From assembly GCF_022829635.1 (NCBI RefSeq), contig NZ_JAKSYO010000212.1:1-51767 (forward strand): a stretch of 51,767 nt of DNA, in the 5' to 3' direction. A model generated the notes under the pieces. That model was not told where the DNA came from, searched no databases, and saw nothing but the letters and a program-made list of their open reading frames with translations. The translations under genes and the position numbers were made by a program. This document shows, piece after piece, positions 7,952-18,931 of this stretch; the stretch's first letter is position 1, and each line of letters starts with the position of its first letter. The DNA is from Methylobacterium sp. E-066 (GTDB lineage Bacteria; Pseudomonadota; Alphaproteobacteria; Rhizobiales; Beijerinckiaceae).

Positions 7952-9265
7952 TCAGGACGCCTTGTCGCCGGTGGCCGCCCGGTCGATGAACAGGGCCCCC
8001 CGGGTCACGATTTGATCGCCCGCCTGCAGGCCCTCGACGACCTGGGCGTTGTCGCCGTTGATCACGCCGAGCTTGATGTCCCGCGCTTCCACGGCGCCGT
8101 CCTGCCGGGCCACCCAGACATGGGTGCGGTCGCCCTCGTACACGATCGCGGCCACCGGCACGCTCGGGCTGGGCTCGCCCTTGCCGGTGATGATCGTATA
8201 GGTGGCAAACATCTCCGGGCGCAGCACCCGGTCCGGGTTGTCGACCTCGCTGCGCACGGCGAGGCGCCGCGTCGCCGGGTCGAGGCTCGCGGCCATGTAG
8301 TTCACCCGGGCCTTGAACACCCGCGCGCCGAAGCCCGCCACCTTCGCCTCGACTTCCTGGCCGATGCGGATCTTCGGGATCTCGCTCTCCCGCACGTTGG
8401 CGACGAGCCAGACCGTGGACAGGTCGCCGATCACGAAGACCGGGTCGCTCGAAGCCGAGAGGAACTGCCCGGTGCCCACTTTCCGCTGGACGATGGTGCC
8501 GGCGATCGGCGCCCGGATCTGGGTCTCCGGGCTCAGGCGGCCGTTCTTCTCGTAGGCGGCGATCTCGGCGTCGGACTTGCCGAGCAGCCGCAGGCGGTTC
8601 TTCACGGCGTCGAGGGACGCTTCCGCGGTCTTGAGGTCGCTCTGGGCGGCGATGACGTCGTTCTGCGCCGACTGGTAATCCTTCAGCGCCACCGCGTGCG
8701 CCTGGAACAGCTCCTGCTGGCGCGCCGCGATGGTCTGGTCGAGCTTCAGCAGGGCCTGCTGCTTCTGGAGGTTGTTCAGGGCCGCCTGGTAGTCGTTCTG
8801 CGCCTGGACCATGTCGGTGGCCTCGAGCGTCAGCAGCACGTCGCCGGCCTTCACGTCGTCGCCCGCCCGGGCCAGCACCTTGGTCACCCGGCCCGCATAG
8901 GGCGAGACCACCGGCACGTTGTCGTCGTCGTTGAGCGCGATCCGCCCTTCCGCGGAGCCCTCCGGGCGGAACACCTGGGTCGCCACCGGCAGGATCTCGA
9001 AGGCGGCGCGCTGCTCCTTGGTCGGGCGGAACACCCGCTCGACGGCGCCGGCCTTCTCGACCTCGATCCCCGCATCGGGGTTGCCCGCTCCGAACAGCGC
9101 CGCGACAATTCCCGAGGCGGCCTCGCGGGCACGGTCCGAGAACGCGAGCGCCAGGCCGCCCGCGGCCACGAGCAGCACGAGCACGATCAGGAGCCGCGGC
9201 GGGCCGCGCCTGCGCGCGGGACCGGCGCGGGTCTCGTCCTGGTCAATCGGATTGCGGGCGTCCAT
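7952..9265 (-). CDS. Periplasmic adaptor of metal RND efflux (CzcB/CusB-like)
   Basis: A 437-residue membrane-fusion protein and first gene of the operon. After a short basic cytoplasmic start, a single anchor helix (L-L-I-V-L-V-L-L-V-A-A-G-G-L-A-L-A-F) spans the inner membrane. The lipoyl/barrel-sandwich half motif S-P-Y-A-G-R-V-T-K-V-L-A-R-A-G-D-D-V-K-A-G-D-V-L is followed by a long helical hairpin rich in Gln, Ala and Asp. The second lipoyl half (R-A-P-I-A-G-T-I-V-Q-R-K-V-G-T-G-Q-F-L) and beta-barrel domains come next. There is no His-rich N-terminus like that of some CzcB proteins. I used ATG 9265 (M-D-A-R-N-P); the longer frame to 9346 begins with TTG and adds 27 residues unlike the family. 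Its promoter must lie in the 298-bp divergent gap shared with the COG0523 gene. Confidence 0.9.
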   Translation of the reverse strand: MDARNPIDQDETRAGPARRRGPPRLLIVLVLLVAAGGLALAFSDRAREAASGIVAALFGAGNPDAGIEVEKAGAVERVFRPTKEQRAAFEILPVATQVFRPEGSAEGRIALNDDDNVPVVSPYAGRVTKVLARAGDDVKAGDVLLTLEATDMVQAQNDYQAALNNLQKQQALLKLDQTIAARQQELFQAHAVALKDYQSAQNDVIAAQSDLKTAEASLDAVKNRLRLLGKSDAEIAAYEKNGRLSPETQIRAPIAGTIVQRKVGTGQFLSASSDPVFVIGDLSTVWLVANVRESEIPKIRIGQEVEAKVAGFGARVFKARVNYMAASLDPATRRLAVRSEVDNPDRVLRPEMFATYTIITGKGEPSPSVPVAAIVYEGDRTHVWVARQDGAVEARDIKLGVINGDNAQVVEGLQAGDQIVTRGALFIDRAATGDKAS

Positions 9266-9490
9266 GCGAAAGGTCTTCTGGGGCCGGGCGAAGGAACCGG
9301 GATGGCGGACGAGGTACGATTCGCGCAAGAACTCCGTCCGCTTCAATGCGATCGGTGGCGCTTTTCTAAGGCAGCCGCCCCGCGGCGACTCAGGGGGCGT
9401 CGCGTCCCTAGAGCAAAGCTTGACTGATCCGCAATCGATTGGGAGGCCCTGGTCGCGAAACCGTGTGGCTCCGTCTTCCTTCGCCGGGAT

Positions 9491-9507
9491 TTGTTACAAT
9501 ATGACAA
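9491..9507 (+). promoter_or_regulatory. Zur-like operator upstream of the COG0523 gene
   Basis: TTGTTACAATATGACAA is an imperfect palindrome: both ends pair as TTGT/ACAA, and the only mispaired inner positions are near the centre. Its core TGTTACAATATGACA differs at two of 15 positions from TGTTATAATATAACA, the type of core described for proteobacterial Zur (zinc uptake regulator) boxes. It ends 56 bp before the start codon at 9564, a position suited to repression. Zur control of COG0523 genes is well established in several bacteria. Binding here is inferred. Confidence 0.6.
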
Positions 9508-9563
9508 CGCTCGCGGGCCAGCAGCCCCGAGTCCATCCCGCAGATCCGATCGAAGAATCCGCC

Positions 9564-10565
9564 ATGACCGACATGAGTTCTGCTTCCGCCCCATCGGGTT
9601 CGACCGCCGGCAAGATTCCGGTGACCGTACTCACCGGCTATCTCGGCGCCGGCAAGACCACGCTGCTCAACCGGATCCTCACGGAAAATCATGGCAAGCG
9701 CTACGCCGTGATCGTCAATGAGTTCGGCGAGATCGGCATCGACAACGACCTCGTCGTCGGCGCGGACGAGGAAGTGTTCGAGATGAACAACGGCTGCGTC
9801 TGCTGCACGGTGCGCGGCGACCTGATCCGGATCATGGACGGCTTGGTGAAGCGCCGGGGCAAGTTCGACGCGATCATCGTCGAGACCACCGGGCTCGCCG
9901 ACCCGGCCCCCGTCGCCCAGACCTTCTTCGTCGACCAGGATGTCGGCGATGCCGCCCGTCTCGACGCGGTGGTGACGGTGGCCGACGCCAAGTGGCTGTC
10001 CGACCGCCTGAAGGACGCACCGGAGGCCAAGAACCAGATCGCCTTCGCGGACGTGATCCTGCTCAACAAGAGTGACCTCGTCTCGCCGGCCGATCTCGAC
10101 CGGGTCGAGGCCGAGATCCGCGGCATCAATCCGCTGGCCACGCTCCACCGCACCCAGAACTGCGCCGTGCCCCTGGAGGCCGTGCTGGAGCGCAACGCCT
10201 TCGATCTCGACCGCATCCTGGAGGTCGAGCCCGAATTCCTGGAGGAGGGCCACCACCACCATCACGATTCCGAGATCCAGTCGATCTCGGCGAAGATCGA
10301 CGGCGCGGTCGATCCGGAAAAGTTCATGCCCTGGATTTCGAACCTGACCCAGGTCCAGGGGCCCGACATCCTGCGCTGCAAGGGCATCGTCGCCTTCCCG
10401 AACGAGCCCAAGCGCTTCGTCTTCCAGGGCGTGCACATGATCCTCGACGGCGATGTCCAGGGGGATTGGCGCGCGGACGAGCCCCGGGTGTCCCGGGTGG
10501 TGTTCATCGGCCGCAACCTCGACCCGGTGGCGATCCGCGAGGGATTCGAAGCCTGCCGGGTCTGA
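9564..10565 (+). CDS. CobW/COG0523 G3E GTPase, probable zinc metallochaperone
   Basis: A 333-residue G3E-family GTPase. Walker A G-Y-L-G-A-G-K-T-T is at residues 25-33, the family metal motif C-V-C-C at 78-81, E-T-T-G (Walker B region) at 107-110 and the guanine specificity motif N-K-S-D at 168-171. Five consecutive histidines (230-234) form a likely metal-binding loop, followed by the CobW C-terminal domain (from about residue 245). These proteins use GTP hydrolysis to deliver metal, often zinc, to client enzymes; some members act in cobalamin synthesis. No cobalamin gene is nearby. A Zur-like box upstream and a divergent metal efflux operon point to zinc. ATG 9564 is the only ATG placing the P-loop near the N-terminus. 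Frames open further upstream are antisense to the adaptor gene. Confidence 0.92.
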   Translation: MTDMSSASAPSGSTAGKIPVTVLTGYLGAGKTTLLNRILTENHGKRYAVIVNEFGEIGIDNDLVVGADEEVFEMNNGCVCCTVRGDLIRIMDGLVKRRGKFDAIIVETTGLADPAPVAQTFFVDQDVGDAARLDAVVTVADAKWLSDRLKDAPEAKNQIAFADVILLNKSDLVSPADLDRVEAEIRGINPLATLHRTQNCAVPLEAVLERNAFDLDRILEVEPEFLEEGHHHHHDSEIQSISAKIDGAVDPEKFMPWISNLTQVQGPDILRCKGIVAFPNEPKRFVFQGVHMILDGDVQGDWRADEPRVSRVVFIGRNLDPVAIREGFEACRV

Positions 10566-10730
10566 CCCGGGGTCGCCCGGGGCGGCCCGAACACGCGCCG
10601 TCGGCAGCTTCGGGTTGCCGGGGGCGCCAAACGGCGTCTGTCAACGCCTGTATATCGACCGGCTACCGGAGCGATTATCCTTGAGATAGCGTATCGGATC
10701 GACTCGATACCGACCCGAGGGCTATTCGCT

Positions 10731-11225
10731 ATGGTACGTCTGCTTCTGGCCGCCGCCGCCGTGCTCGCTTGCGGCGCCGGAGCGTTCGCCACGCCGGCGG
10801 CGGCCCTGTCCGCCAAGGATTGCTCGACCAAGTATCAGGCGGCCAAGCAAGCCGGGACGCTCAACGGCCAGACGTGGAACGACTTCCGCAAGGCGGAATG
10901 CGGTGCCGAGGCGTCCGGCACGACGGCCAACACGGTGCCGAACCCGGTGGCGCCGGGCGCGACCAAGACCGCTGCTCCCACTCCGGCTCCCGCGCCGGCC
11001 GCCCCGGCGGCGAGGCCTCCCGCCGCCGCACCGGCCGCCGGCGCCGCTGCATACCCGTCCGCCGTCGATCCGAAATACGCGAGCGAATCCGCCGGAAAGG
11101 CCCGGATGCATACCTGCCTCGACAGCTACAACGCGGCCAAGTCCGCCGGGACGCTGGGCGACGCGAAATGGATCCAGAAGGGCGGCGGCTACTACTCGGT
11201 CTGCAACAAGCGGCTGAAGGGCTGA
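10731..11225 (+). CDS. Secreted protein with two Cys-containing PsiF-like repeats
   Basis: A 164-residue exported protein of unknown function. A signal peptide (M-V-R-L-L-L-A-A-A-A-V-L-A-C-G-A-G-A-F-A) is followed by two related modules. The first is K-D-C-S-T-K-Y-Q-A-A-K-Q-A-G-T-L-N-G, then W-N-D-F-R-K-A-E-C. The second, at the C-terminus, is M-H-T-C-L-D-S-Y-N-A-A-K-S-A-G-T-L-G-D, then W-I-Q-K-G-G-G-Y-Y-S-V-C. Each has a pair of cysteines spaced about 27-33 residues apart, suggesting an internal disulfide per module. A linker of about 50 residues almost wholly Ala/Pro/Thr separates them. Similar modules are common in alphaproteobacterial secreted hypotheticals. GAGGG lies about 10 bases before the ATG. 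No function can be assigned. Confidence 0.8.
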   Translation: MVRLLLAAAAVLACGAGAFATPAAALSAKDCSTKYQAAKQAGTLNGQTWNDFRKAECGAEASGTTANTVPNPVAPGATKTAAPTPAPAPAAPAARPPAAAPAAGAAAYPSAVDPKYASESAGKARMHTCLDSYNAAKSAGTLGDAKWIQKGGGYYSVCNKRLKG

Positions 11226-11322
11226 CGACGAGCCCGATCAGCCGCGAAGCCGATTCTCAACCATTGGATGTCATGGACTCCGGTGCGGGCCTGCGTAACC
11301 GGCCCGCGGAGTCCGCGTATCC

Positions 11323-12582
11323 ATGGCTCACACCGCAGCGCCCGGCATCCCGGTCCCGGCAGGCTTCGCCTCCGGGATCCCGCTCCTCGCGGTCGTCCGC
11401 GGGCTGGCCAAGGCGCTGTTTGCTGCCTTCATCTTCTTCGCCTGCTTCGCGTTCTCGGAGACCTCGCCCTACGACGCGGTGGCGATCCCGACGATACTGC
11501 TGTGGCTCTGCCTCGGCGTGCGCCTGCACCGGGGGGCGGTGCCGCTGCTGGCGCTGCTGCTGCTCTACCTGGGGGCGATCGTCATCGCCCTGTTCCCGTA
11601 CCTGAACGAGGACTTCCCGGTCACCTGGACGATCCAGCTGATCTACCTCGTGGTCACCTGCATCTTTTTCGCGATGTTCTTCTCGGAGGACACGCAGGCC
11701 CGGATGGAGCTGGCGCTCAAGGCCTACACGGTAAGCTGCGTGTTCTCGGCGGCGCTCGGCATCGTCGGCTACCTGCAATGGCTCGGGATCGAGGACCTGT
11801 TCTACAAGTACGACCGGGCCTCCGGGACCTTCCAGGACCCGAACGTGTTCGGCTCGTTCCTGACTTTGGGTGCCCTCTACCTGATGCACGGGCTGCTCAC
11901 CGGCTCGGCCCGGCGCCCGCTGGTGTCGCTCGCCGGCCTGCTGATCATCATGGCCGGCATCTTCCTGTCGTTCTCCCGGGGCTCCTGGGGCGGCAGCGTC
12001 GTCGCCGTGCTGCTGATGGTCGGTTCGGTCTATGCGGGCAGCGGCTCCGTCCGCCTGCGCCGCCGCATCGTGCTCCTGACGCTGGCGACCATGGTGCTCG
12101 GCACCATCGCGGTGATCGGCCTCCTGTCGGTCGAGCACGTGCACACGATGTTCGAGACCCGGGCGGCCCTGGCCCAGGACTACGACCAGGGCGAGACCGG
12201 CCGCTTCGGCAACCAGGTCCGGGGCCTGGCGATGCTGCTGGAGCGCCCGTTCGGCATGGGGCCGATGCACTGGCGCCTCGTCTTCGGGCTGGAGCCGCAC
12301 AATTCCTATATCGGCTCGTTTGCCAATGGCGGCTGGCTCGGCGGCGTGGTGTTCGTCGGCCTGGTGCTGGCCACCAGCTTCGTCGGCTTCCGCCTGCTGG
12401 TGCGGCCCTCGCCGGTCCGGGCACACGCCCAGATCGTCTGGCCGGCGCTGCTGATGTTCTTCCTGCAGGCGTTCCAGATCGACATCGAGAAGTGGCGCCA
12501 CGTCTACATGATGCTCGGCATGGTCTGGGCGCTCGAAGCCGCGCGGCTGCGCATGTCCCCGATGGGCGCCGGGCCCGCTTGA
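11323..12582 (+). CDS. O-antigen ligase/polymerase family membrane protein (Wzy_C)
   Basis: A 419-residue polytopic membrane protein with about ten hydrophobic segments. Two features identify the O-antigen ligase/polymerase family. The first is the periplasmic Wzy_C region, including L-S-F-S-R-G-S-W-G-G (about residue 212). The second is P-H-N-S-Y-I-G-S-F-A-N-G-G-W-L-G at about 325-340, where the H-N-x-Y motif is typical. The D-P-N-V-F-G-S-F-L segment at about 170 is also widely conserved. Such enzymes transfer undecaprenyl-linked glycans to lipid A-core, polymerise exopolysaccharide or glycosylate proteins. There are no sugar-synthesis or Wzx genes beside it, so the substrate is open. It lies 80 bp before the sensor kinase on the same strand and may share its transcript. 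Confidence 0.85.
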   Translation: MAHTAAPGIPVPAGFASGIPLLAVVRGLAKALFAAFIFFACFAFSETSPYDAVAIPTILLWLCLGVRLHRGAVPLLALLLLYLGAIVIALFPYLNEDFPVTWTIQLIYLVVTCIFFAMFFSEDTQARMELALKAYTVSCVFSAALGIVGYLQWLGIEDLFYKYDRASGTFQDPNVFGSFLTLGALYLMHGLLTGSARRPLVSLAGLLIIMAGIFLSFSRGSWGGSVVAVLLMVGSVYAGSGSVRLRRRIVLLTLATMVLGTIAVIGLLSVEHVHTMFETRAALAQDYDQGETGRFGNQVRGLAMLLERPFGMGPMHWRLVFGLEPHNSYIGSFANGGWLGGVVFVGLVLATSFVGFRLLVRPSPVRAHAQIVWPALLMFFLQAFQIDIEKWRHVYMMLGMVWALEAARLRMSPMGAGPA

Positions 12583-12662
12583 AACGCGGTCACAGGCAGG
12601 TCATCGCTCCTGCGAGGACGCTGGCGATTGCCGAACGGCATATTCGCACCCGGAGACCGTAG

Positions 12663-15989
<3,327 letters not shown>

Positions 15990-15996
15990 CTCGGCC

Positions 15997-16305
15997 CTAC
16001 GGCTCCTCTTCTGCCTCCGGCAGCGGATCGCCGGTCCAGGCCGTCGCGAAGGCGGCGAGCTGCCGCGCGTCCGCGAAGGCCGCCACAGTCACGTCCCGCT
16101 CGGCCGGCAACGCTCCTGGATAGGGGGCGAGCAGGACCCGCACCCGGGCGAGGCGGCCGCCGGGGGCGTTCGCCTCGATCCAGGCCTGCGCCTCGGGGGT
16201 GAGACGCTCGGGCCCATCGAGGGCCCGGGCGTCGGCGCGCAGCACGACCACGTAGGTGCCGAGGCTCGGATCGGCCTGCTGGACCGCCTTGACGATGTCG
16301 ATCAC
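15997..16305 (-). CDS. Small conserved-looking protein coupled to an EthD-family gene
   Basis: A 102-residue soluble protein starting V-I-D-I-V-K-A-V-Q-Q-A-D-P-S-L-G (GTG start). I recognise no domain. Its composition is ordinary, with a central acidic/Arg-rich part, an F-A-D-A-R-Q-L-A-A-F-A-T-A-W-T segment, and an acidic end E-A-E-E-E-P. The GTG overlaps the stop of the EthD gene by four bases (GTGA), which is the main support that it is real. The longer upstream frame to 16524 runs through the EthD gene in another frame and is discounted. It converges on the kinase gene with 7 bp between the stops. Confidence 0.65.
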   Translation of the reverse strand: MIDIVKAVQQADPSLGTYVVVLRADARALDGPERLTPEAQAWIEANAPGGRLARVRVLLAPYPGALPAERDVTVAAFADARQLAAFATAWTGDPLPEAEEEP

Positions 16306-16613
16306 GGGCTCTCCGCGAAGTCGTTGATCTGCACCTGGGCCTGGGCCGTGGTGAAGTTCGGGATGTCCGCGAAGATCTCCTCGCCGTGGGCCGCGACGGC
16401 CTTCTTGAACGCCTCGGCCGATTCGAAGGTCAGCAGCGCCATCACCTGAAACGGCGCCGCACCGCCATCCGGGGTGCCCGCGCCCTTGATCACCTTCGCC
16501 TCGTGAAGGCCCAAAGCCGACCAACGCTCGCGCACCAGCGGCATGTGGTGCCCGAGATAATAGGCCATGTCGAAATTCGGGCCGGCCGGGTACATTACGC
16601 TGACCAGGATCAT
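16302..16613 (-). CDS. EthD-family protein
   Basis: A 103-residue single-domain EthD protein, a dimeric alpha-beta barrel fold of about 100 residues. It opens with M-I-L-V-S-V-M-Y-P-A-G-P-N-F-D-M-A-Y-Y-L-G-H-H-M-P-L-V; the Y-Y-x-x-x-H-x-P motif is the family signature. It ends with F-A-D-I-P-N-F-T-T-A-Q-A-Q-V-Q-I. The founding member is needed for ethyl tert-butyl ether degradation, but most homologues have no proven reaction, so the name implies only the fold. GGGAGGA lies seven bases before the ATG. It is first in a two-gene unit with the 102-residue protein, and about 50 bp from the NADH dehydrogenase gene on the same strand. Confidence 0.9.
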   Translation of the reverse strand: MILVSVMYPAGPNFDMAYYLGHHMPLVRERWSALGLHEAKVIKGAGTPDGGAAPFQVMALLTFESAEAFKKAVAAHGEEIFADIPNFTTAQAQVQINDFAESP

Positions 16614-16664
16614 GCCGTTATCCTCCCTGTTGCGGCCCCGTGTCGCCCGGGTGCCGGTGATTGA

Positions 16665-18002
16665 TCAGTGCAGCTTCACCCGCGACTCGGTGCGGCGGGT
16701 GAGCGCCCTGGCGAGGGCGTCGAGCGCCGTCTTGACGCTGCCGTGGAGCGCCCGCTCGTGCATCTTGTAGAGCGAGCGGTACATCATCCGGGCGAACAGC
16801 CCGGCGATCAGCATGTTCTTGCCCCGGACGAAGCCCATCAGGCTGCCCACCGTGGAATACTCGCCGAGCGACACCAGCGAGCCGAAATCCTTGTACTTGA
16901 ACGGCTTCAGGGGCTTGCCGTCGATCTTGGCCTGGATCTGGCCGATTAGATGGCTGGCCTGCTGGTGGGCGGCCTGGGCCCGAGGCGGCACCGGCGTGTC
17001 CGAGCCGGCCTCAACCAGGTAGGCGCAGTCGCCCATCGCGAAGATGTCCGGGTCGCGCGTCGTCTGCAGGGTGGGGGCGACCACCAGCTGATTGGTCCGC
17101 GTAGTCTCGAGGCCGCCGATGCCCTGCAGGAACGGCGGCGCCTTCACGCCCGCCGCCCAGACCACCAGTTCCGACGGGATGAAGGTGCCGTCGGCGAGCT
17201 GCACGCCATCGGCGCGCACCTCGGTCACCCGTGCCTTGACGCGGACGTCGACGCCGATCTTGTTCAGAAGCTGCATCACCTCCACCGAGAGGCGCTGCGG
17301 CACCGCCGGCAGGATCCGCTCGGCCGCCTCGACCAGGGTGATGCGGATGTCCTTGCTCGGATCGATCCGGTCGAGGCCGGTGGCGACCACGTGGCGGAAG
17401 GTCCGGTGCAACTCGGCGGCGAGCTCGGTGCCGGTGGCGCCGGCGCCGATCACCGTAACGTGGAGCTGGCCCGGACGGACCGGCCCCGCCTGCGTGTGGG
17501 CCCTCAGGGACGCGTTGACGAGGCGCTGGTGGAAGCGCACCGCCTGGTCCTGGGTGTCGAGGGCGATGGCGTGCTCGGCGACGCCCGGCGTCCCGAAATC
17601 GTTGGTGGTCGAGCCGACCGCCATCACCAGGGTGTCGTAGGGCACCGAGCGCTCCGGCGTGACCTCACGGCCCTCGGGGTCGTGGCTCGCGGCGAGCCGA
17701 ATCGTGCGCGCCTCCCGGTCGAGCCCGGTCATGCTGCCGATTCGGTAGCGGAACCCGTGCATGTGGGCGTGGTGCAGGTAATCGACGGCGTGGTGGCCGA
17801 TATCGAGGCTGCCGGCCGCGACCTCGTGCAGCAGCGGTTTCCAGATATGCGTGCGGGCGCGATCGACCAGGGTGATGTGCGCCCGCTTGCCGCGCCCCAG
17901 CTTGTCGCCGAGCTTCGTCACCAACTGGAGCCCCGCGGCCCCGCCGCCGACCACGACGACGCGATGCAGGCCGGACTCGTTATCGTCGGGTACCATCGAC
18001 AC
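16665..18002 (-). CDS. ndh: Type II NADH:quinone oxidoreductase (FAD-dependent)
   Basis: A 445-residue single-subunit NADH dehydrogenase, which passes electrons from NADH to membrane quinone without proton pumping. The FAD dinucleotide fold V-V-V-V-G-G-G-A-A-G-L-Q-L is at about 15-27, and the NADH fold V-I-G-A-G-A-T-G-T-E-L-A-A-E-L is near 184-198. The second FAD contact, D-I-F-A-M-G-D-C-A-Y, lies near 320. The family C-terminus (K-N-M-L-I-A-G-L-F-A-R-M-M-Y-R-S-L-Y-K-M-H) is an amphipathic membrane anchor. GTG 18002 and ATG 17996 are both possible starts, as GGAGAAAGGG serves either. In a methylotroph this enzyme would balance the NADH made by formate oxidation, an inference from physiology only. 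Confidence 0.92.
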   Translation of the reverse strand: MSMVPDDNESGLHRVVVVGGGAAGLQLVTKLGDKLGRGKRAHITLVDRARTHIWKPLLHEVAAGSLDIGHHAVDYLHHAHMHGFRYRIGSMTGLDREARTIRLAASHDPEGREVTPERSVPYDTLVMAVGSTTNDFGTPGVAEHAIALDTQDQAVRFHQRLVNASLRAHTQAGPVRPGQLHVTVIGAGATGTELAAELHRTFRHVVATGLDRIDPSKDIRITLVEAAERILPAVPQRLSVEVMQLLNKIGVDVRVKARVTEVRADGVQLADGTFIPSELVVWAAGVKAPPFLQGIGGLETTRTNQLVVAPTLQTTRDPDIFAMGDCAYLVEAGSDTPVPPRAQAAHQQASHLIGQIQAKIDGKPLKPFKYKDFGSLVSLGEYSTVGSLMGFVRGKNMLIAGLFARMMYRSLYKMHERALHGSVKTALDALARALTRRTESRVKLH

Positions 18003-18177
18003 CCTTTCTCCCCACGGGCCGGACTTGGCGCCCCGGCCGGATTAAACGCCTCGGACGCCCGCTTGCCACATCTGCCCGCCAAGAGCACGTCCGATCCGCG
18101 CACGCCCGATCAGAGCACGCTCGATCCGCGCACGTCCCATCCGAGCACGCGCGACCGTTGCACGCACGCGGCGTGCC

Positions 18178-18825
18178 TCAGGCGGCGGGGGCTCCGGGCT
18201 GGCGCAGGGGATGCGCCTCTGCGACCGCCGGCAGGGCCAGGCAGGCCTCGGCGATCCGGGCGACCGTCGGGTAGGTGGCCGTGTCGACCCCGAAGATGCC
18301 GGTCCCGACCCAGAGGCTGACGAGGCACAGGTCGGCGTGGCTCACCGCGTCGCCCTGGCAGAACCGGCCGGTCCCCGGCTCGTTGGAAAGCCGGGTCTCA
18401 AGGGTCTCCAGCCCGGTCTCGAAGGCGTTGCGGAGGAAGGCCAGCATCCGCTCCCGGGGCAGCCCGTATTCCTCCATCAGGAAGGTGCGCACCCGCGGCA
18501 CGTAGAGCGGGTGCGTGTCGCAGGCGACGACCTGGGCCAGCGAGCGCGCCCGCGCCCGCGCCCGGGGCTCCTCGGGCAGCAGGCGCACGCCGCCCCGCGT
18601 CTCCTCCAGGTAGTCGAGGATCGCCAGGGATTGGGTCAGCGGCGGCCCGTCGCCGTCGAACAGCGCCGGCACCGCGCCCTGCGGGTTGATGGTTCGGAAT
18701 TCCGGCTTGTGCTGGTCGCCGGCATCAAGGTCGATGAAGGTCTCCTCGTAGGCAATGCCCTTCAGCTTCAGGGCGATCCGGACCCGGAAGGCGGCGGCCG
18801 AGCGCCAGTTGCCGTACATGTGCAT
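18178..18825 (-). CDS. maiA: Maleylacetoacetate isomerase-type glutathione S-transferase (zeta class)
   Basis: A 215-residue GST. The N-terminal thioredoxin-like domain has the zeta-class motif Y-G-N-W-R-S-A-A-A-F-R-V-R-I-A-L; the classical form is S-S-C/S-x-x-R-V-R. N-P-Q-G-A-V-P-A-L and the glutathione-contacting L-T-Q-S-L-A-I-L-D-Y-L-E-E follow. The helical C-terminal domain includes F-C-Q-G-D-A-V-S-H-A-D-L-C-L-V. Zeta GSTs isomerise maleylacetoacetate to fumarylacetoacetate in tyrosine breakdown using glutathione. The catalytic Ser-Ser-Cys is S-A-A here, so one catalytic-loop residue differs and the substrate may be different. No other homogentisate gene is nearby. I chose ATG 18825 (GGGCGGAA lies nine bases upstream) rather than GTG 18858, which would add eleven residues unlike the family. 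Confidence 0.85.
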   Translation of the reverse strand: MHMYGNWRSAAAFRVRIALKLKGIAYEETFIDLDAGDQHKPEFRTINPQGAVPALFDGDGPPLTQSLAILDYLEETRGGVRLLPEEPRARARARSLAQVVACDTHPLYVPRVRTFLMEEYGLPRERMLAFLRNAFETGLETLETRLSNEPGTGRFCQGDAVSHADLCLVSLWVGTGIFGVDTATYPTVARIAEACLALPAVAEAHPLRQPGAPAA

Positions 18826-18931
18826 GTGTGGGGTTCCGCCCTGCGGTGTCTTCGGCACGATTTACGCGTGTTGAAGACACCGCACTTTGCCGCCCGCAGC
18901 AAGTCGCGATGGCCGAGAGGTCGGCTCGTCG

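Noticed and set aside
17386..17401. CACGTG cores (for example near 4748, 17390, 36636, 48020 and 50905) as extra parS sites
   Set aside because: Their flanks do not fit TGTTNCACGTGAAACA; only 24910-24925 does.
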